Below, piece after piece: positions 27,098-34,648 of a stretch of 58,461 nt of DNA. Position 1 is the first letter of the stretch. Every line of letters begins with the position of its first letter. The stretch lies in the NCBI RefSeq assembly GCF_900109935.1, contig NZ_FOBV01000014.1:1-58461 (forward strand), given 5' to 3'. The position numbers and the translations under genes are program-made. The DNA is from Chryseobacterium taichungense. Lineage in GTDB: Bacteria; Bacteroidota; Bacteroidia; Flavobacteriales; Weeksellaceae. Below the pieces are notes generated by a model. The model had not been told where the DNA came from. It worked only from the letters and a program-made list of their open reading frames with translations, and made no database searches.

Positions 27098-27469
27098 TTT
27101 TATTTATTAGATTTTGTTTGTAAAAAAGATTCGTAAAATTACGGATTTTTAGAAAATTGTACAAGTAAATTGAAATCGCACCAAAATCCACTAATCAACG
27201 CTATCTTGTTCATAATTAATGGATTTTTATTATCATTTTAGATATAAAAACAGGTAAAATTGTGTTTTAAGATAAATTATTATAATATCATTATTTTTAA
27301 AATTCTTCAAAAATCAACTTAAATAAGTCTCCTGAGCGATCAATTTTGTAAAATATACTTTTAATGAAAAACGTGGTTTATCCTACTATTATTTTTTGAA
27401 TTCTAATTATTTAACATTCAAACTCATGAAATTCATGAACTTTTACTATCTGTATTTATTCTAAATTAA
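27098..27469. other. Intergenic region upstream of gcvP and of the 51-residue protein
   Basis: 372 AT-rich bases between two divergent genes. Apart from the gcvP promoter and the -7 box at 27470 I see nothing that can be named. Confidence 0.5.
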
Positions 27470-27477
27470 TATATTTG
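27470..27477 (+). promoter_or_regulatory. -7 box TATATTTG, 4 nt before the 51-residue protein
   Basis: A perfect TAnnTTTG that ends 4 nt before the ATG at 27482, implying a leaderless mRNA; the -33 element is weak. Confidence 0.55.
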
Positions 27478-27481
27478 CAAC

Positions 27482-27637
27482 ATGAATATGATCATCCCTT
27501 TCAAAGTTCCGCCCTTGGCGCCTGCTTTTTCAATGAATACAGAAGAAATCTATTGTGGTGAAAAGAAATCCTGCTGTAAGAAGTTCAAGAAAGGAAAAAG
27601 ATGTAAAAAATGCCCGGGAAGAAAAAAAATAGCTTGA
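27482..27637 (+). CDS. 51-residue Cys/Lys-rich small protein
   Basis: A small frame with N-terminal MNMIIPFKVPPLAPAF, then an acidic NTEEIYC, and a C-terminal half dominated by Lys and Cys: C25, C31-C32, C41 and C44 (KRCKKCP). Five cysteines in a basic setting suggest a small metal-binding, nucleic-acid- or ribosome-associated protein. Support comes from the precise TATATTTG promoter and the biased composition. The product is not recognised by name. It stands alone between divergent gcvP and convergent dnaJ-like genes. Confidence 0.6.
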   Translation: MNMIIPFKVPPLAPAFSMNTEEIYCGEKKSCCKKFKKGKRCKKCPGRKKIA

Positions 27638-27642
27638 TTGTA

Positions 27643-27676
27643 AGCTTGAAGAGGGAAGCTGGAGGCTGGAAGCTTT
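27643..27676. repeat. AGCTGGAGGCTGGA-type short repeat
   Basis: A purine-rich stretch (GAGGGAAGCTGGAGGCTGGAAG) partly repeated at 30702-30730. Two copies in this window, both intergenic. Confidence 0.5.
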
Positions 27677-27716
27677 TCAGGTTGCATTAAATTATTTAAA
27701 CAGAAATTTAATGAAT

Positions 27717-28367
27717 TTAATGGACAAAGCTTTTAATAAGAAAATAAACGGCCACGATCAGCAACATAATTCCCACTATAAGTCTCGCTATTTTCGGCTG
27801 TCCATGCGGATTTGCAACGGTTCTCGGTTGCGATTTGAATAATTCTTCTGCTTTATCTTTGAATTTTTCCGTATTGTTTTCAAAAACTTCTGTAATGGTA
27901 ATCCCCTGAACTGCTGTTTTATGCAACAAAGAATTCGTCGCATGCAGCAAAATCTGAAATTTCCCGTCCTTGAATTCTGTTATTTTGAAAATTCTCTCTC
28001 CATACGGTTTTTCTAACCCGAAAGGTAAAACTTTCACCACATCAGCATTTTGCGTCTGCCAATTGATGATGATCTCCTCTCCTTTTTTTGCATGGATCTT
28101 GTTTGCCGTAAAAGTCTTTATCGAAGGCGGAACATTGTATCTGAAGCTTTTCTGATGACTTTCAAGATTCTGATCGTAAGAATATCTTCTGCTTTTATCG
28201 CTCAATGTTTCATAAGCCTCCTGAATTTCCCGGAAACGGTCGGCAAAGAAATCATCATTTTCGTTTTTATCAGGATGATATTTTAAGGATAGTTTTCTGT
28301 ACGCTTTTTTGATGTCTTCTTCCGAAGCATCATGAGAAATCCCGAGAAAATAATAGTAATCTTTCAT
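27717..28367 (-). CDS. DnaJ-domain membrane protein
   Basis: A 216-residue protein. The J domain occupies residues 1-65 (YYYFLGISHDASEEDIKKAYRKL, then YHPDKN with the HPD motif that stimulates DnaK). A beta-rich middle part (about 85-160) follows, and there is one C-terminal membrane segment (RLIVGIMLLIVAVYFLIKSF). The Gly/Phe and zinc domains of true DnaJ are missing, so it is a specialised co-chaperone. The ATG at 28367 is preferred over an upstream ATG at 28406, because the latter lies within the promoter. No neighbouring gene explains its client. Confidence 0.82.
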   Translation of the reverse strand: MKDYYYFLGISHDASEEDIKKAYRKLSLKYHPDKNENDDFFADRFREIQEAYETLSDKSRRYSYDQNLESHQKSFRYNVPPSIKTFTANKIHAKKGEEIIINWQTQNADVVKVLPFGLEKPYGERIFKITEFKDGKFQILLHATNSLLHKTAVQGITITEVFENNTEKFKDKAEELFKSQPRTVANPHGQPKIARLIVGIMLLIVAVYFLIKSFVH

Positions 28368-28376
28368 TGAACTGTA

Positions 28377-28406
28377 CAAAAATAAGGATTTTGTGATTGT
28401 GAGCAA
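28377..28406 (-). promoter_or_regulatory. Promoter of the DnaJ-domain gene
   Basis: On the minus strand TTG (28406-28404), 19 nt, TATTTTTG (28384-28377): both boxes and spacing match the Bacteroidetes consensus. The box ends 9 nt before the chosen ATG. Confidence 0.7.
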
Positions 28407-28420
28407 AACGAGGGATTTTT

Positions 28421-28850
28421 TTAACGCGAAGTCCGCGAAGATTTTTTGAAATGTTGAGAATATTTTTTTCGTTCGCTAAGGCGTTTCACTCAGCAAAGAC
28501 AGAGCGTATTATATGCATTATGAGTCAAAAATTTTGCCCTAAGTTTGTCATGCTGGAAGCATCTCAACAAAACAATGTATTTTAACGCAGCGGACGCGAA
28601 GATTTTGTAATGATTGAGAATATTTTTTGTTCGCAAAGGCGTTTCACTCAGCAAAGGCTAAGCGCATTAGTTACTTATGCGTAAAAATTTTGCCCTAAGT
28701 TTGTCATGCTGGAAGCATCTCAGCAAAGCAATGCATTTTACGCAGAGTCCGTGAAAATTTTTAATATGTTTGAGAATATTTTTTGTTCGAAAGGTACTTC
28801 GACAAGCTCGGTATAAACTATCACTCAGCAAAGATTGAATGCATTAAATG
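28421..28850. repeat. Dispersed intergenic repeat, about 2.5 tandem copies of 155-161 nt
   Basis: Copies begin at about 28421, 28582 and 28737. Each starts TTAACGC, has TTCG-AAAGGCGTTTCACTCAGCAAA in the middle and ends in AAGTTTGTCATGCTGGAAGC; the last copy is truncated. Shorter relatives occur at 36504-36740 and 54286-54400. Confidence 0.8.
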
Positions 28851-28884
28851 ATACTTTTACTATTGAATGAACGACTGCAACCCT

Positions 28885-28996
28885 AGCCCAGATTGGAGCA
28901 TTTGTCTGAGCTCATTTTTCCATAATTTCGGTTCGGCGGCTTCGCCGCCGAACCGAAATTATGGAAAATAGCGAGTGCGGAAAGCTGGAAATAGCT
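28885..28996 (+). repeat. Palindromic element, copy A
   Basis: Outer helices AGC/GCT (28885-28887, 28994-28996) and CCAG/CTGG (28888-28891, 28985-28988), with bulge AAATA, enclose a perfect 25-bp hairpin (28916-28940 and 28944-28968, loop TTC). The left inner flank is longer than in the other two copies. Same architecture as 30557-30630 and 54483-54573. Confidence 0.7.
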
Positions 28997-29072
28997 CCTT
29001 AAATTCATCAGAATTGGAAAATGTAGTTTTGAGATTGCATCTTCGCTTCGCTCATCGCAATGACTTATAAAA

Positions 29073-29111
29073 AATTCCGGTTCGGGAAGCAAAGCTTCCC
29101 GAACCGGAATT
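29073..29111 (-). terminator. Strong hairpin, probable terminator of the 89-residue gene
   Basis: An 18-bp perfect stem with loop AAA (29073-29090, 29094-29111), followed on the minus strand by TTTTTTAT. Confidence 0.75.
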
Positions 29112-29137
29112 AACAATTTCAATTTAGTTACTTTCTA

Positions 29138-29407
29138 TTATGCTTCTGCAATATTCTCTTTTCTGAAATCTCTTCTGTGACATCTCGAAGCGAATTCTTT
29201 TTTAAATTTTCCTTTCAACTCCTGATATTGTTCATCGTTCATTTCTCTGATTTTATCAGCCAGTCCGAAAGGTGATTTTTCCTTGATTCCGTATTCTTCG
29301 AAAATACCTTTTACAAATCTTTTTCTTTCAATTGCTTTTTTAGCGATCATGACAATTCCGGCCACGGCAAGTGCTCCAAGAGCTCCTTTTAATACTGAAT
29401 TTTTCAT
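29138..29407 (-). CDS. Small membrane-anchored protein downstream of an ECF sigma factor
   Basis: An 89-residue protein with one N-terminal hydrophobic segment (about 5-24, GALGALAVAGIVMIAKKAI) and a charged cytosolic part with a helical MNDEQYQELKGKFKKEFASRC. I do not recognise the family. It is the last gene of the run sigma factor, 113-residue membrane protein, 89-residue protein. The MNDEQYQELK stretch resembles the HLSPEEREKFKEVW stretch of its neighbour in spacing and charge, suggesting related interaction helices. Function unknown. Confidence 0.65.
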   Translation of the reverse strand: MKNSVLKGALGALAVAGIVMIAKKAIERKRFVKGIFEEYGIKEKSPFGLADKIREMNDEQYQELKGKFKKEFASRCHRRDFRKENIAEA

Positions 29408-29488
29408 TTTTCAAAATTTTAAATTTTACTACTTTTTTATATAGACGAATAACTTTTTAATTTTACTTTACTACTTCTAAAATGTTTG

Positions 29489-29830
29489 TTATTCGTTTGT
29501 TTTTCTGTTTCTGTTGAAAAAACTGTTTTCGCATCTGCTTTTCCAAACTTCTTTAAATTTCTCTCTTTCTTCCGGAGAAAGGTGCATCATTTTTTCTCTC
29601 ATTTTTCTTTCTTTGAAGTCTTTCATTCCTTTTCCGAAATGGAATCCTCCAAAAAGGATTTTACATAATATCAGAATTCCCATGGCCTGCCAGTAAGAAA
29701 TGGATTTTACACCTAAAATTTCCGGCAAAAGGCAGTTCCAAAGGGCCATCACAATCCATGTGATTCCTAAAATAATTAACGGCGGACAGAGTATTAAAAA
29801 AATCCAGCCTTTTTTATGTTTATGATTCAT
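29489..29830 (-). CDS. Two-span membrane protein next to an ECF sigma factor
   Basis: A 113-residue protein with two hydrophobic segments (about 9-33 and 45-63) and a cytosolic basic helix containing HLSPEEREKFKEVWKSRC. It starts 14 nt after the sigma factor gene and is surely co-transcribed. Position suggests an anti-sigma or output protein, but there is no zinc-binding anti-sigma motif. The helix motif LSPEEREKF is also seen in CpxP/Spy-like stress proteins, which is only a loose resemblance. Unrecognised family. Confidence 0.65.
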   Translation of the reverse strand: MNHKHKKGWIFLILCPPLIILGITWIVMALWNCLLPEILGVKSISYWQAMGILILCKILFGGFHFGKGMKDFKERKMREKMMHLSPEEREKFKEVWKSRCENSFFNRNRKTNE

Positions 29831-29844
29831 ATCTTTCTTTTTTA

Positions 29845-30423
29845 CTAACTATTTAGATCTTCGTATAATTTTCTCAACCTGTTTCTTAAATGCTTCACCG
29901 CATAATTTTTACGGCTGATAATGGTCTTTATATTTTCACCGTGTTCATCGGCAATTTCCTGAAGCGTTTTGTTATTGAGTTCATTTTCGACATAGACAAG
30001 CCTTTGTTTTTCAGGCAATTCTTCCAGTGCTTCAAATAACTTTTTCCAGATTTCATCCTGAAACATTTTCACTTCAGGACCTGCACTTTCGTCCATCAAC
30101 AGGATATCTTTTATGGAAAAATCTCCGTCTTCATCTTCATAGACAAAATCTTCCAGGTTTTCGATTTTCTTTTTGCGGTATTTGTCGGTGATTTTATTGG
30201 CCGTTACTCTGTACAGCCATCCGCCTACATTCACAATCTCCGAGAGGTTGGTAAGGCTGCTGAACTGATACCACACTTCCTGCAGAATATCTTCCGCATC
30301 TTCCGTATTTTTCACTTTGGGGCGAATGTATGACATCAACTTTCCTCCGTACTTTGAAACGGTTTGCGAGATGATATTTTCCTTCTCCTTCTGTGGCATT
30401 GTTATTTTTTCGACAATCTCCAT
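29845..30423 (-). CDS. ECF-type RNA polymerase sigma factor
   Basis: A 192-residue sigma-70 family protein with only regions 2 and 4. Region 2 has EDAEDILQEVWYQF and VGGWLYRVTANKITDKYRKKK; region 4 has LPEKQRLVYVENELNNKTLQEIADEHGENIKTIISRKNYAVKHLR. The linker has an acidic stretch, YEDEDGDFSIKD. It starts at the ATG at 30423, or eight codons later (30399). No classic anti-sigma gene follows; the two small membrane proteins downstream are candidates for regulating it. Confidence 0.9.
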   Translation of the reverse strand: MEIVEKITMPQKEKENIISQTVSKYGGKLMSYIRPKVKNTEDAEDILQEVWYQFSSLTNLSEIVNVGGWLYRVTANKITDKYRKKKIENLEDFVYEDEDGDFSIKDILLMDESAGPEVKMFQDEIWKKLFEALEELPEKQRLVYVENELNNKTLQEIADEHGENIKTIISRKNYAVKHLRNRLRKLYEDLNS

Positions 30424-30556
30424 ATTGCTATGACGATTGAAATTTCTGTTTTACTTTAATAAATTTAAAATATTTTTCGGGAAATCAGGATTTTCTTTTA
30501 TTAATCGTGTTTTTCAGATGTAATTTATGTTTGCAAATCTGGTGTATTTTTTTATA

Positions 30557-30630
30557 AGCTGTTTCCCGCTATCCACTATATCTTTTTTGTTTCTTACAAA
30601 ACAAAAAAGGATGCCGTTTCTATCGGGGCT
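30557..30630 (-). repeat. Palindromic element, copy C
   Basis: Read on the minus strand: AGC-CCCG, 14 nt ATAGAAACGGCATC, an inner stem starting CTTTTTTG, ATATAGTGGATAG, CGGG, bulge AAACA, GCT. Both outer helices pair. Flanked upstream by the short repeat at 30702-30730. Confidence 0.75.
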
Positions 30631-30701
30631 AAGATAGACCCCTGTAATAAGAAATTTCAGACATAAAACAACGTGAGCTCGAAGTAGAAATCGGATTAAT
30701 A

Positions 30702-30730
30702 GGCTGGAAGAGGGAGGCTGGAGGCTTGAA
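30702..30730. repeat. GGCTGGAAGAGGGAGGCTGGAGG short repeat, second copy
   Basis: Related to 27643-27676. Purine-rich, intergenic, no coding signal. Confidence 0.5.
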
Positions 30731-30836
30731 TTTTTTTGTCAACATTACTTTCAAAGGTCTTAATGAGCAAATCGTTTCTTTTTATATAAATTGGAATCTA
30801 TAAATTAAATACGGTCGAATTCACGTTAAACTAAAA

Positions 30837-30863
30837 AACGGAAAACCAGACTGACTTTCCGTT
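30837..30863 (-). terminator. Terminator of the S9 peptidase gene
   Basis: AACGGAAA/TTTCCGTT stem followed on the minus strand by TTTT. Confidence 0.8.
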
Positions 30864-30889
30864 GGATTAATTATAAAAATTAGTTGGAT

Positions 30890-32893
30890 TTACTGATTGA
30901 AATTTTTAGCAAAGAAGCCCATCATCGTTTTGTAAAATTCTATTCTGTTCGGTTCTTTCCCAAATCCATGCCCTTCGTCATATTTTACCATATAAGGAAC
31001 TTCAAAACCTTTTGCTCTTAGCGCTTTTACGATCTGATCAGATTCGTTGATATTTACTCTCGGATCATTTGCTCCCTGAACCACAAATAAAGGCTTTTTA
31101 ATTTTATCAATCTGGAAAACAGGCGAAACTTCTTTGGCAATTTTGGCTTCCTCAGGATTGTCCAGATCATACCAGATTTGTTTTACCATTTCTTTATACG
31201 GCTTCCAGTATTCCGGGAAGGAATCGAAAAAGGTGAAAATATTGGACACCCCGACATAATCTACCCCGCAGGAATAAAGATCCGGCGTTTTGATCAGCCC
31301 CATCAAAGTAGCGTAGCCTCCGTGGCTTCCACCGTAGATAGCCACTTTATTTTTGTCGATCCAGCCTTGCTCGATGGCGTATTTTACGCCGTCTTCCACA
31401 TCATCCATCGCTTTTCTACCAATTTGCTTATAACCCGATTTCTGGAATTCTTTACCATAACCTCCGGAAATTCTGAAATTCACCTGTAAAGTGGCATAAC
31501 CTCTGCTTGCAAACAACTGCGATTCCGGGTTGAAGCCCCAGTCATCACGGATTCCCTGTGGCCCGCCGTGAGGATTTACGATTAAAGGAACTTTTTTGCC
31601 CTGCAATGCTTCTTTAGGCAAAGTGATATATCCTCGGATGGTAAGTCCGTCCCTGCTTTTGAACTCTATAGGACGCATCTCAGCCATATCTTCTTCCTTA
31701 AGCTGTGGCATAAGATCAAAGAGAAGTTTGGTCGTTTTGGATTTGGTATCGTATTCATAATACTTTCCGTACAGTTTATCACTGTCTACCACCACGAGAA
31801 GCTTGTCTTCTTTATCATCCGAAGAAACAACATAGAATTGTTTGTCGCCGAATTCTGAAGCCAGTTTATCATGGACTTCTTTATAAAATTTGCTTATAGG
31901 AATCGTTTCATTTTTGATCCCGTTGTAGCTGATGTAATCCAGTTCGTAATTCCTGTTTTTCCCTGCGAGACTAATGGAGCTCACATCATATGTCGGATTG
32001 GAATATACTTCTTTAATGACCGCATCTTTTTTTAAATCATACAGAACAATTCTTGATTTGTCACCGTCAAGATTGGTTACAACATAGGCTTCATTCTTAT
32101 TTTTTGAATTTTCATTAAAGCTGATAATGTAAAAGCTGTCTTTCCAGTCGGTAGATTTCAGAAGGTTGAACTTTCCGGATTCCAGATCTTTATAATAGAG
32201 TTTTGAAGTCAGTCCGTTTTCAAGAACAACATATCCGCGCAGGTTTCCATCTTTATCAAATATATAATCATCAATCGGACTGTTGACATCCTTGTTTTCG
32301 TACAGCTGAGTAGTCTCTCCCGTATTAAAGTTGATTTTATAGGGTTCAAAAATCTGCTTGTTATTTTTGTTCATCGTTACCACAACAAACGGAGTATCTT
32401 TGATAATCCTTACGCTTCCTAACGTAATGCCTTCAAAAGGGGTGAGATCCTTCAGATTTTTACCATCTACATCCGCGGCGTACAAATGTGTATTTTCATT
32501 GCCTCCGCGATCCTGTGTATAATACAGTCTTTTTTTATCCAGCCATCCGTAACTTCTGATCAGATCGTCCTTTTCTTCCAGCGCTTTGGTGATTACTCCC
32601 GTTTTAAGGTTTTTTACATAGACATGGTTTTTACTGTCTTTGTCTTTTTCCTTATAAGAAAGATACTGCCCGTCCGGGGAAATTTTGAATTGCGAAGCTT
32701 TTGGTCTTGCAAAGTAATCCTCCACTTTATATTTGAAGTTTCCTTTATCGTAAGAAATTAATTGGTCGAAGGTTGCTTTTGTGGAAACCAGCGTCGGATC
32801 TCCCGGCAATTTGGTGGTGTTGGTCTGTGCATTCATCATTACAGCGGATATTACAATTTGTGTTATCCCGAAAATTTTAGCATTAATATTCAT
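30890..32893 (-). CDS. Exported prolyl oligopeptidase-family (S9) peptidase
   Basis: A 667-residue serine peptidase with a signal peptide (about 1-22, ending MMNAQ). A seven-bladed propeller-like region follows (about 60-400, with YLSYKEKDKDSKNHVYVKNL and similar blades), then an alpha/beta-hydrolase domain. The nucleophile is in GGSHGGYATL, the Asp in VQGANDPRVN and the His in DEGHGFGKEPN, so the triad is complete. It most resembles dipeptidyl-peptidase/acylaminoacyl-peptidase-like S9 enzymes acting on short peptides in the periplasm. Single gene with its own terminator. Confidence 0.88.
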   Translation of the reverse strand: MNINAKIFGITQIVISAVMMNAQTNTTKLPGDPTLVSTKATFDQLISYDKGNFKYKVEDYFARPKASQFKISPDGQYLSYKEKDKDSKNHVYVKNLKTGVITKALEEKDDLIRSYGWLDKKRLYYTQDRGGNENTHLYAADVDGKNLKDLTPFEGITLGSVRIIKDTPFVVVTMNKNNKQIFEPYKINFNTGETTQLYENKDVNSPIDDYIFDKDGNLRGYVVLENGLTSKLYYKDLESGKFNLLKSTDWKDSFYIISFNENSKNKNEAYVVTNLDGDKSRIVLYDLKKDAVIKEVYSNPTYDVSSISLAGKNRNYELDYISYNGIKNETIPISKFYKEVHDKLASEFGDKQFYVVSSDDKEDKLLVVVDSDKLYGKYYEYDTKSKTTKLLFDLMPQLKEEDMAEMRPIEFKSRDGLTIRGYITLPKEALQGKKVPLIVNPHGGPQGIRDDWGFNPESQLFASRGYATLQVNFRISGGYGKEFQKSGYKQIGRKAMDDVEDGVKYAIEQGWIDKNKVAIYGGSHGGYATLMGLIKTPDLYSCGVDYVGVSNIFTFFDSFPEYWKPYKEMVKQIWYDLDNPEEAKIAKEVSPVFQIDKIKKPLFVVQGANDPRVNINESDQIVKALRAKGFEVPYMVKYDEGHGFGKEPNRIEFYKTMMGFFAKNFNQ

Positions 32894-32983
32894 ATTTCAT
32901 GGTTTGGATTAAATGTCTATAGAATAAGACGCTTTAGTCATAAGAATTGTTACATTCAAGAGCACAATGGTATAAATAAAAAA

Positions 32984-33002
32984 TGGAAAGCTAAACTTTC
33001 CA
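32984..33002 (-). terminator. Terminator of the DoxX gene
   Basis: TGGAAAG-CTAAA-CTTTCCA, followed on the minus strand by a T run. Confidence 0.8.
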
Positions 33003-33005
33003 CTA

Positions 33006-33464
33006 TTAATTCAAATAGATCCCGAAGTACCAGGTCCAGGCAATTAAAATAATCTGCATCGGGATTCTTTCTCTATAAAGATAATCCATTCCCGGGCCGG
33101 TAAGATCTGCTTTAAAAATGTTGATCTTTTTCTTTGATGAATTGATGTTGGCAATAAAAACCAAAACATAGAAAATAATCAGCAGACTTGCTGTTAATTC
33201 ACGAATTGAAGGCATCATCAAACCAATTCCTGCCGCGATTTCTATAATTCCGGTAGCGTATACCCAAAACATTTTTCCGGGAATAAACTCGGGAATCATC
33301 ATCGCCATTCCTTTCTGAAATTTAAAATGCGAAAGACCGGTGAATATGATGAAAACAGCCATTCCGAGGTTTCCGGAAAATACTAAATTCCAGTCGCCCT
33401 GGATAATTTTTGTTGCCAGTAATCCTACAATAAAGCCGGCGAAAAGAATTGTTAATAATTTCAT
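33006..33464 (-). CDS. DoxX-family membrane protein
   Basis: A 152-residue protein with four hydrophobic segments. The family pattern is visible as GLSHFKFQKGMAMMIPEFIPGKMFWVYATGIIEIAAGIGLMM, which is typical of DoxX/DoxD and MauE-like proteins. These small quinone-linked membrane proteins are of unclear function in heterotrophs. It lies downstream of two SRPBCC genes, but over 250 nt away. A perfect 12-bp palindrome AATTGATCAATT (33498-33509) upstream may be an operator. Confidence 0.82.
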   Translation of the reverse strand: MKLLTILFAGFIVGLLATKIIQGDWNLVFSGNLGMAVFIIFTGLSHFKFQKGMAMMIPEFIPGKMFWVYATGIIEIAAGIGLMMPSIRELTASLLIIFYVLVFIANINSSKKKINIFKADLTGPGMDYLYRERIPMQIILIAWTWYFGIYLN

Positions 33465-33581
33465 GTTTGTTTTTATTATGATGTCGGAAATTACGCAAAT
33501 TGATCAATTGTTTTCACAAATAATCAGACATAATATATTTGCGTCATAGCTTTCAGAGCTTCCTAGCGTGTTTAATTTAAC

Positions 33582-33610
33582 CACAGATTTGCACAGATTT
33601 GCACAGATTA
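33582..33610. repeat. CACAGATTTG decamer repeat
   Basis: Nearly three tandem copies of CACAGATTTG in the gap between the DoxX and SRPBCC genes, followed by AAATCTGCGATC-like relatives to about 33690. Confidence 0.6.
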
Positions 33611-33723
33611 AGATGACAAAAACATCTACTCAATCCGCTAAATCTGCGATCGAAAAAAATCCCGCAGATTGTGCTGATCACGCAGATGAAGATGAAGATG
33701 AAAATAAAATCTAAGTTCAATTT

Positions 33724-34170
33724 CTACACCTTTCCTTCAGCAAGATTTTTAATGACTTCTAATCCCTGTGTAAAGCCTGTATTGATGTGGTCCTGCCATT
33801 CTTTCTCTGTCTGCACCTCAACATGCAGCTTGGTTTTTCCACCGAAATCGATTAGAATATATTTTTCAAAACAGCCGCTCCACTGTTTTACCTGCATGCT
33901 TTCAGTATCTTCATTTCCTTCTTTGTCCACCATTCCCAAGTGCTTGAATATAATCTGATCAGGTTCCTCCATACTATCAATGGTAGAGACCATTCCTTCT
34001 CCTTCGGCATTTACAAAATATGTTTTCCCTCCCACTTTCCAGTCGGATTTCATGACAGATCCCGGACTGAAAAACTGTGTCCATTCGCTGTAGGTATTTT
34101 CATTCCACAAAACGTCCCAAACTTTTTGTTTGGGAGCATTAATGATCATTTCGTACGATAAAGTTTCCAT
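33724..34170 (-). CDS. SRPBCC (AHSA1-like) domain protein 1
   Basis: A 148-residue START/Bet v1-like protein. It opens MIINAPKQKVWDVLWNENTYSEWTQFF, the typical first helix of AHSA1-type SRPBCC proteins, and ends with a long C-terminal helix DHINTGFTQGLEVIKNLAE. These domains bind hydrophobic ligands or act as small-molecule-modifying proteins. It shares about a third of its residues by eye with the neighbour at 34183, so the pair is probably a tandem duplication. Confidence 0.85.
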   Translation of the reverse strand: METLSYEMIINAPKQKVWDVLWNENTYSEWTQFFSPGSVMKSDWKVGGKTYFVNAEGEGMVSTIDSMEEPDQIIFKHLGMVDKEGNEDTESMQVKQWSGCFEKYILIDFGGKTKLHVEVQTEKEWQDHINTGFTQGLEVIKNLAEGKV

Positions 34171-34182
34171 TGTTAAATTGCT

Positions 34183-34611
34183 TTAAAGTTGATTTTCAGA
34201 AAGATGTTTTACGTTTGTCAGAGCATTCGGAAATTTTTCTTCAAAGAACGACCTGAACTCTTCTGATGTATTAATTTCTACATGCAAATGGGTGATATTT
34301 TCATTTTCAGTAAGCACATATTTCTCTGTAGCATCGCCCCAGTCGCGAGGTGTCTCAATTCCTTCATAAATCTCTCCTAAATGGAGAAATGTTATTTCTT
34401 CATTAGGAATAAGTGTTTTAATCTCACTGTACATTCCGTTATTCTTGGCATCAAGAAATTTTATAATGCTTCCTTCTTCTAAATTTCCCTGATAGAAAGA
34501 TCCTTCCGTAAAAGCTGAAGTCCACTGTCTGAAAGAAAAATCGTCCCAGAGGACACTCCAAACCTTTATTGCTTCTGCATTGATCTCTATATCAAAATTT
34601 AATTTTTCCAT
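34183..34611 (-). CDS. SRPBCC (AHSA1-like) domain protein 2
   Basis: A 142-residue SRPBCC protein opening IEINAEAIKVWSVLWDDFSFRQWTSAF, similar to its downstream neighbour, from which it is separated by 12 nt. It has the same layout: N-terminal strand, helix, central beta sheet, C-terminal helix with FFEEKFPNALTNVKHLSENQL. Ligand unknown. The two genes form a clear operon. Confidence 0.85.
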   Translation of the reverse strand: MEKLNFDIEINAEAIKVWSVLWDDFSFRQWTSAFTEGSFYQGNLEEGSIIKFLDAKNNGMYSEIKTLIPNEEITFLHLGEIYEGIETPRDWGDATEKYVLTENENITHLHVEINTSEEFRSFFEEKFPNALTNVKHLSENQL

Positions 34612-34648
34612 AATTTATATAAAACTAGCTGTTAATCTGTGTAAAATA

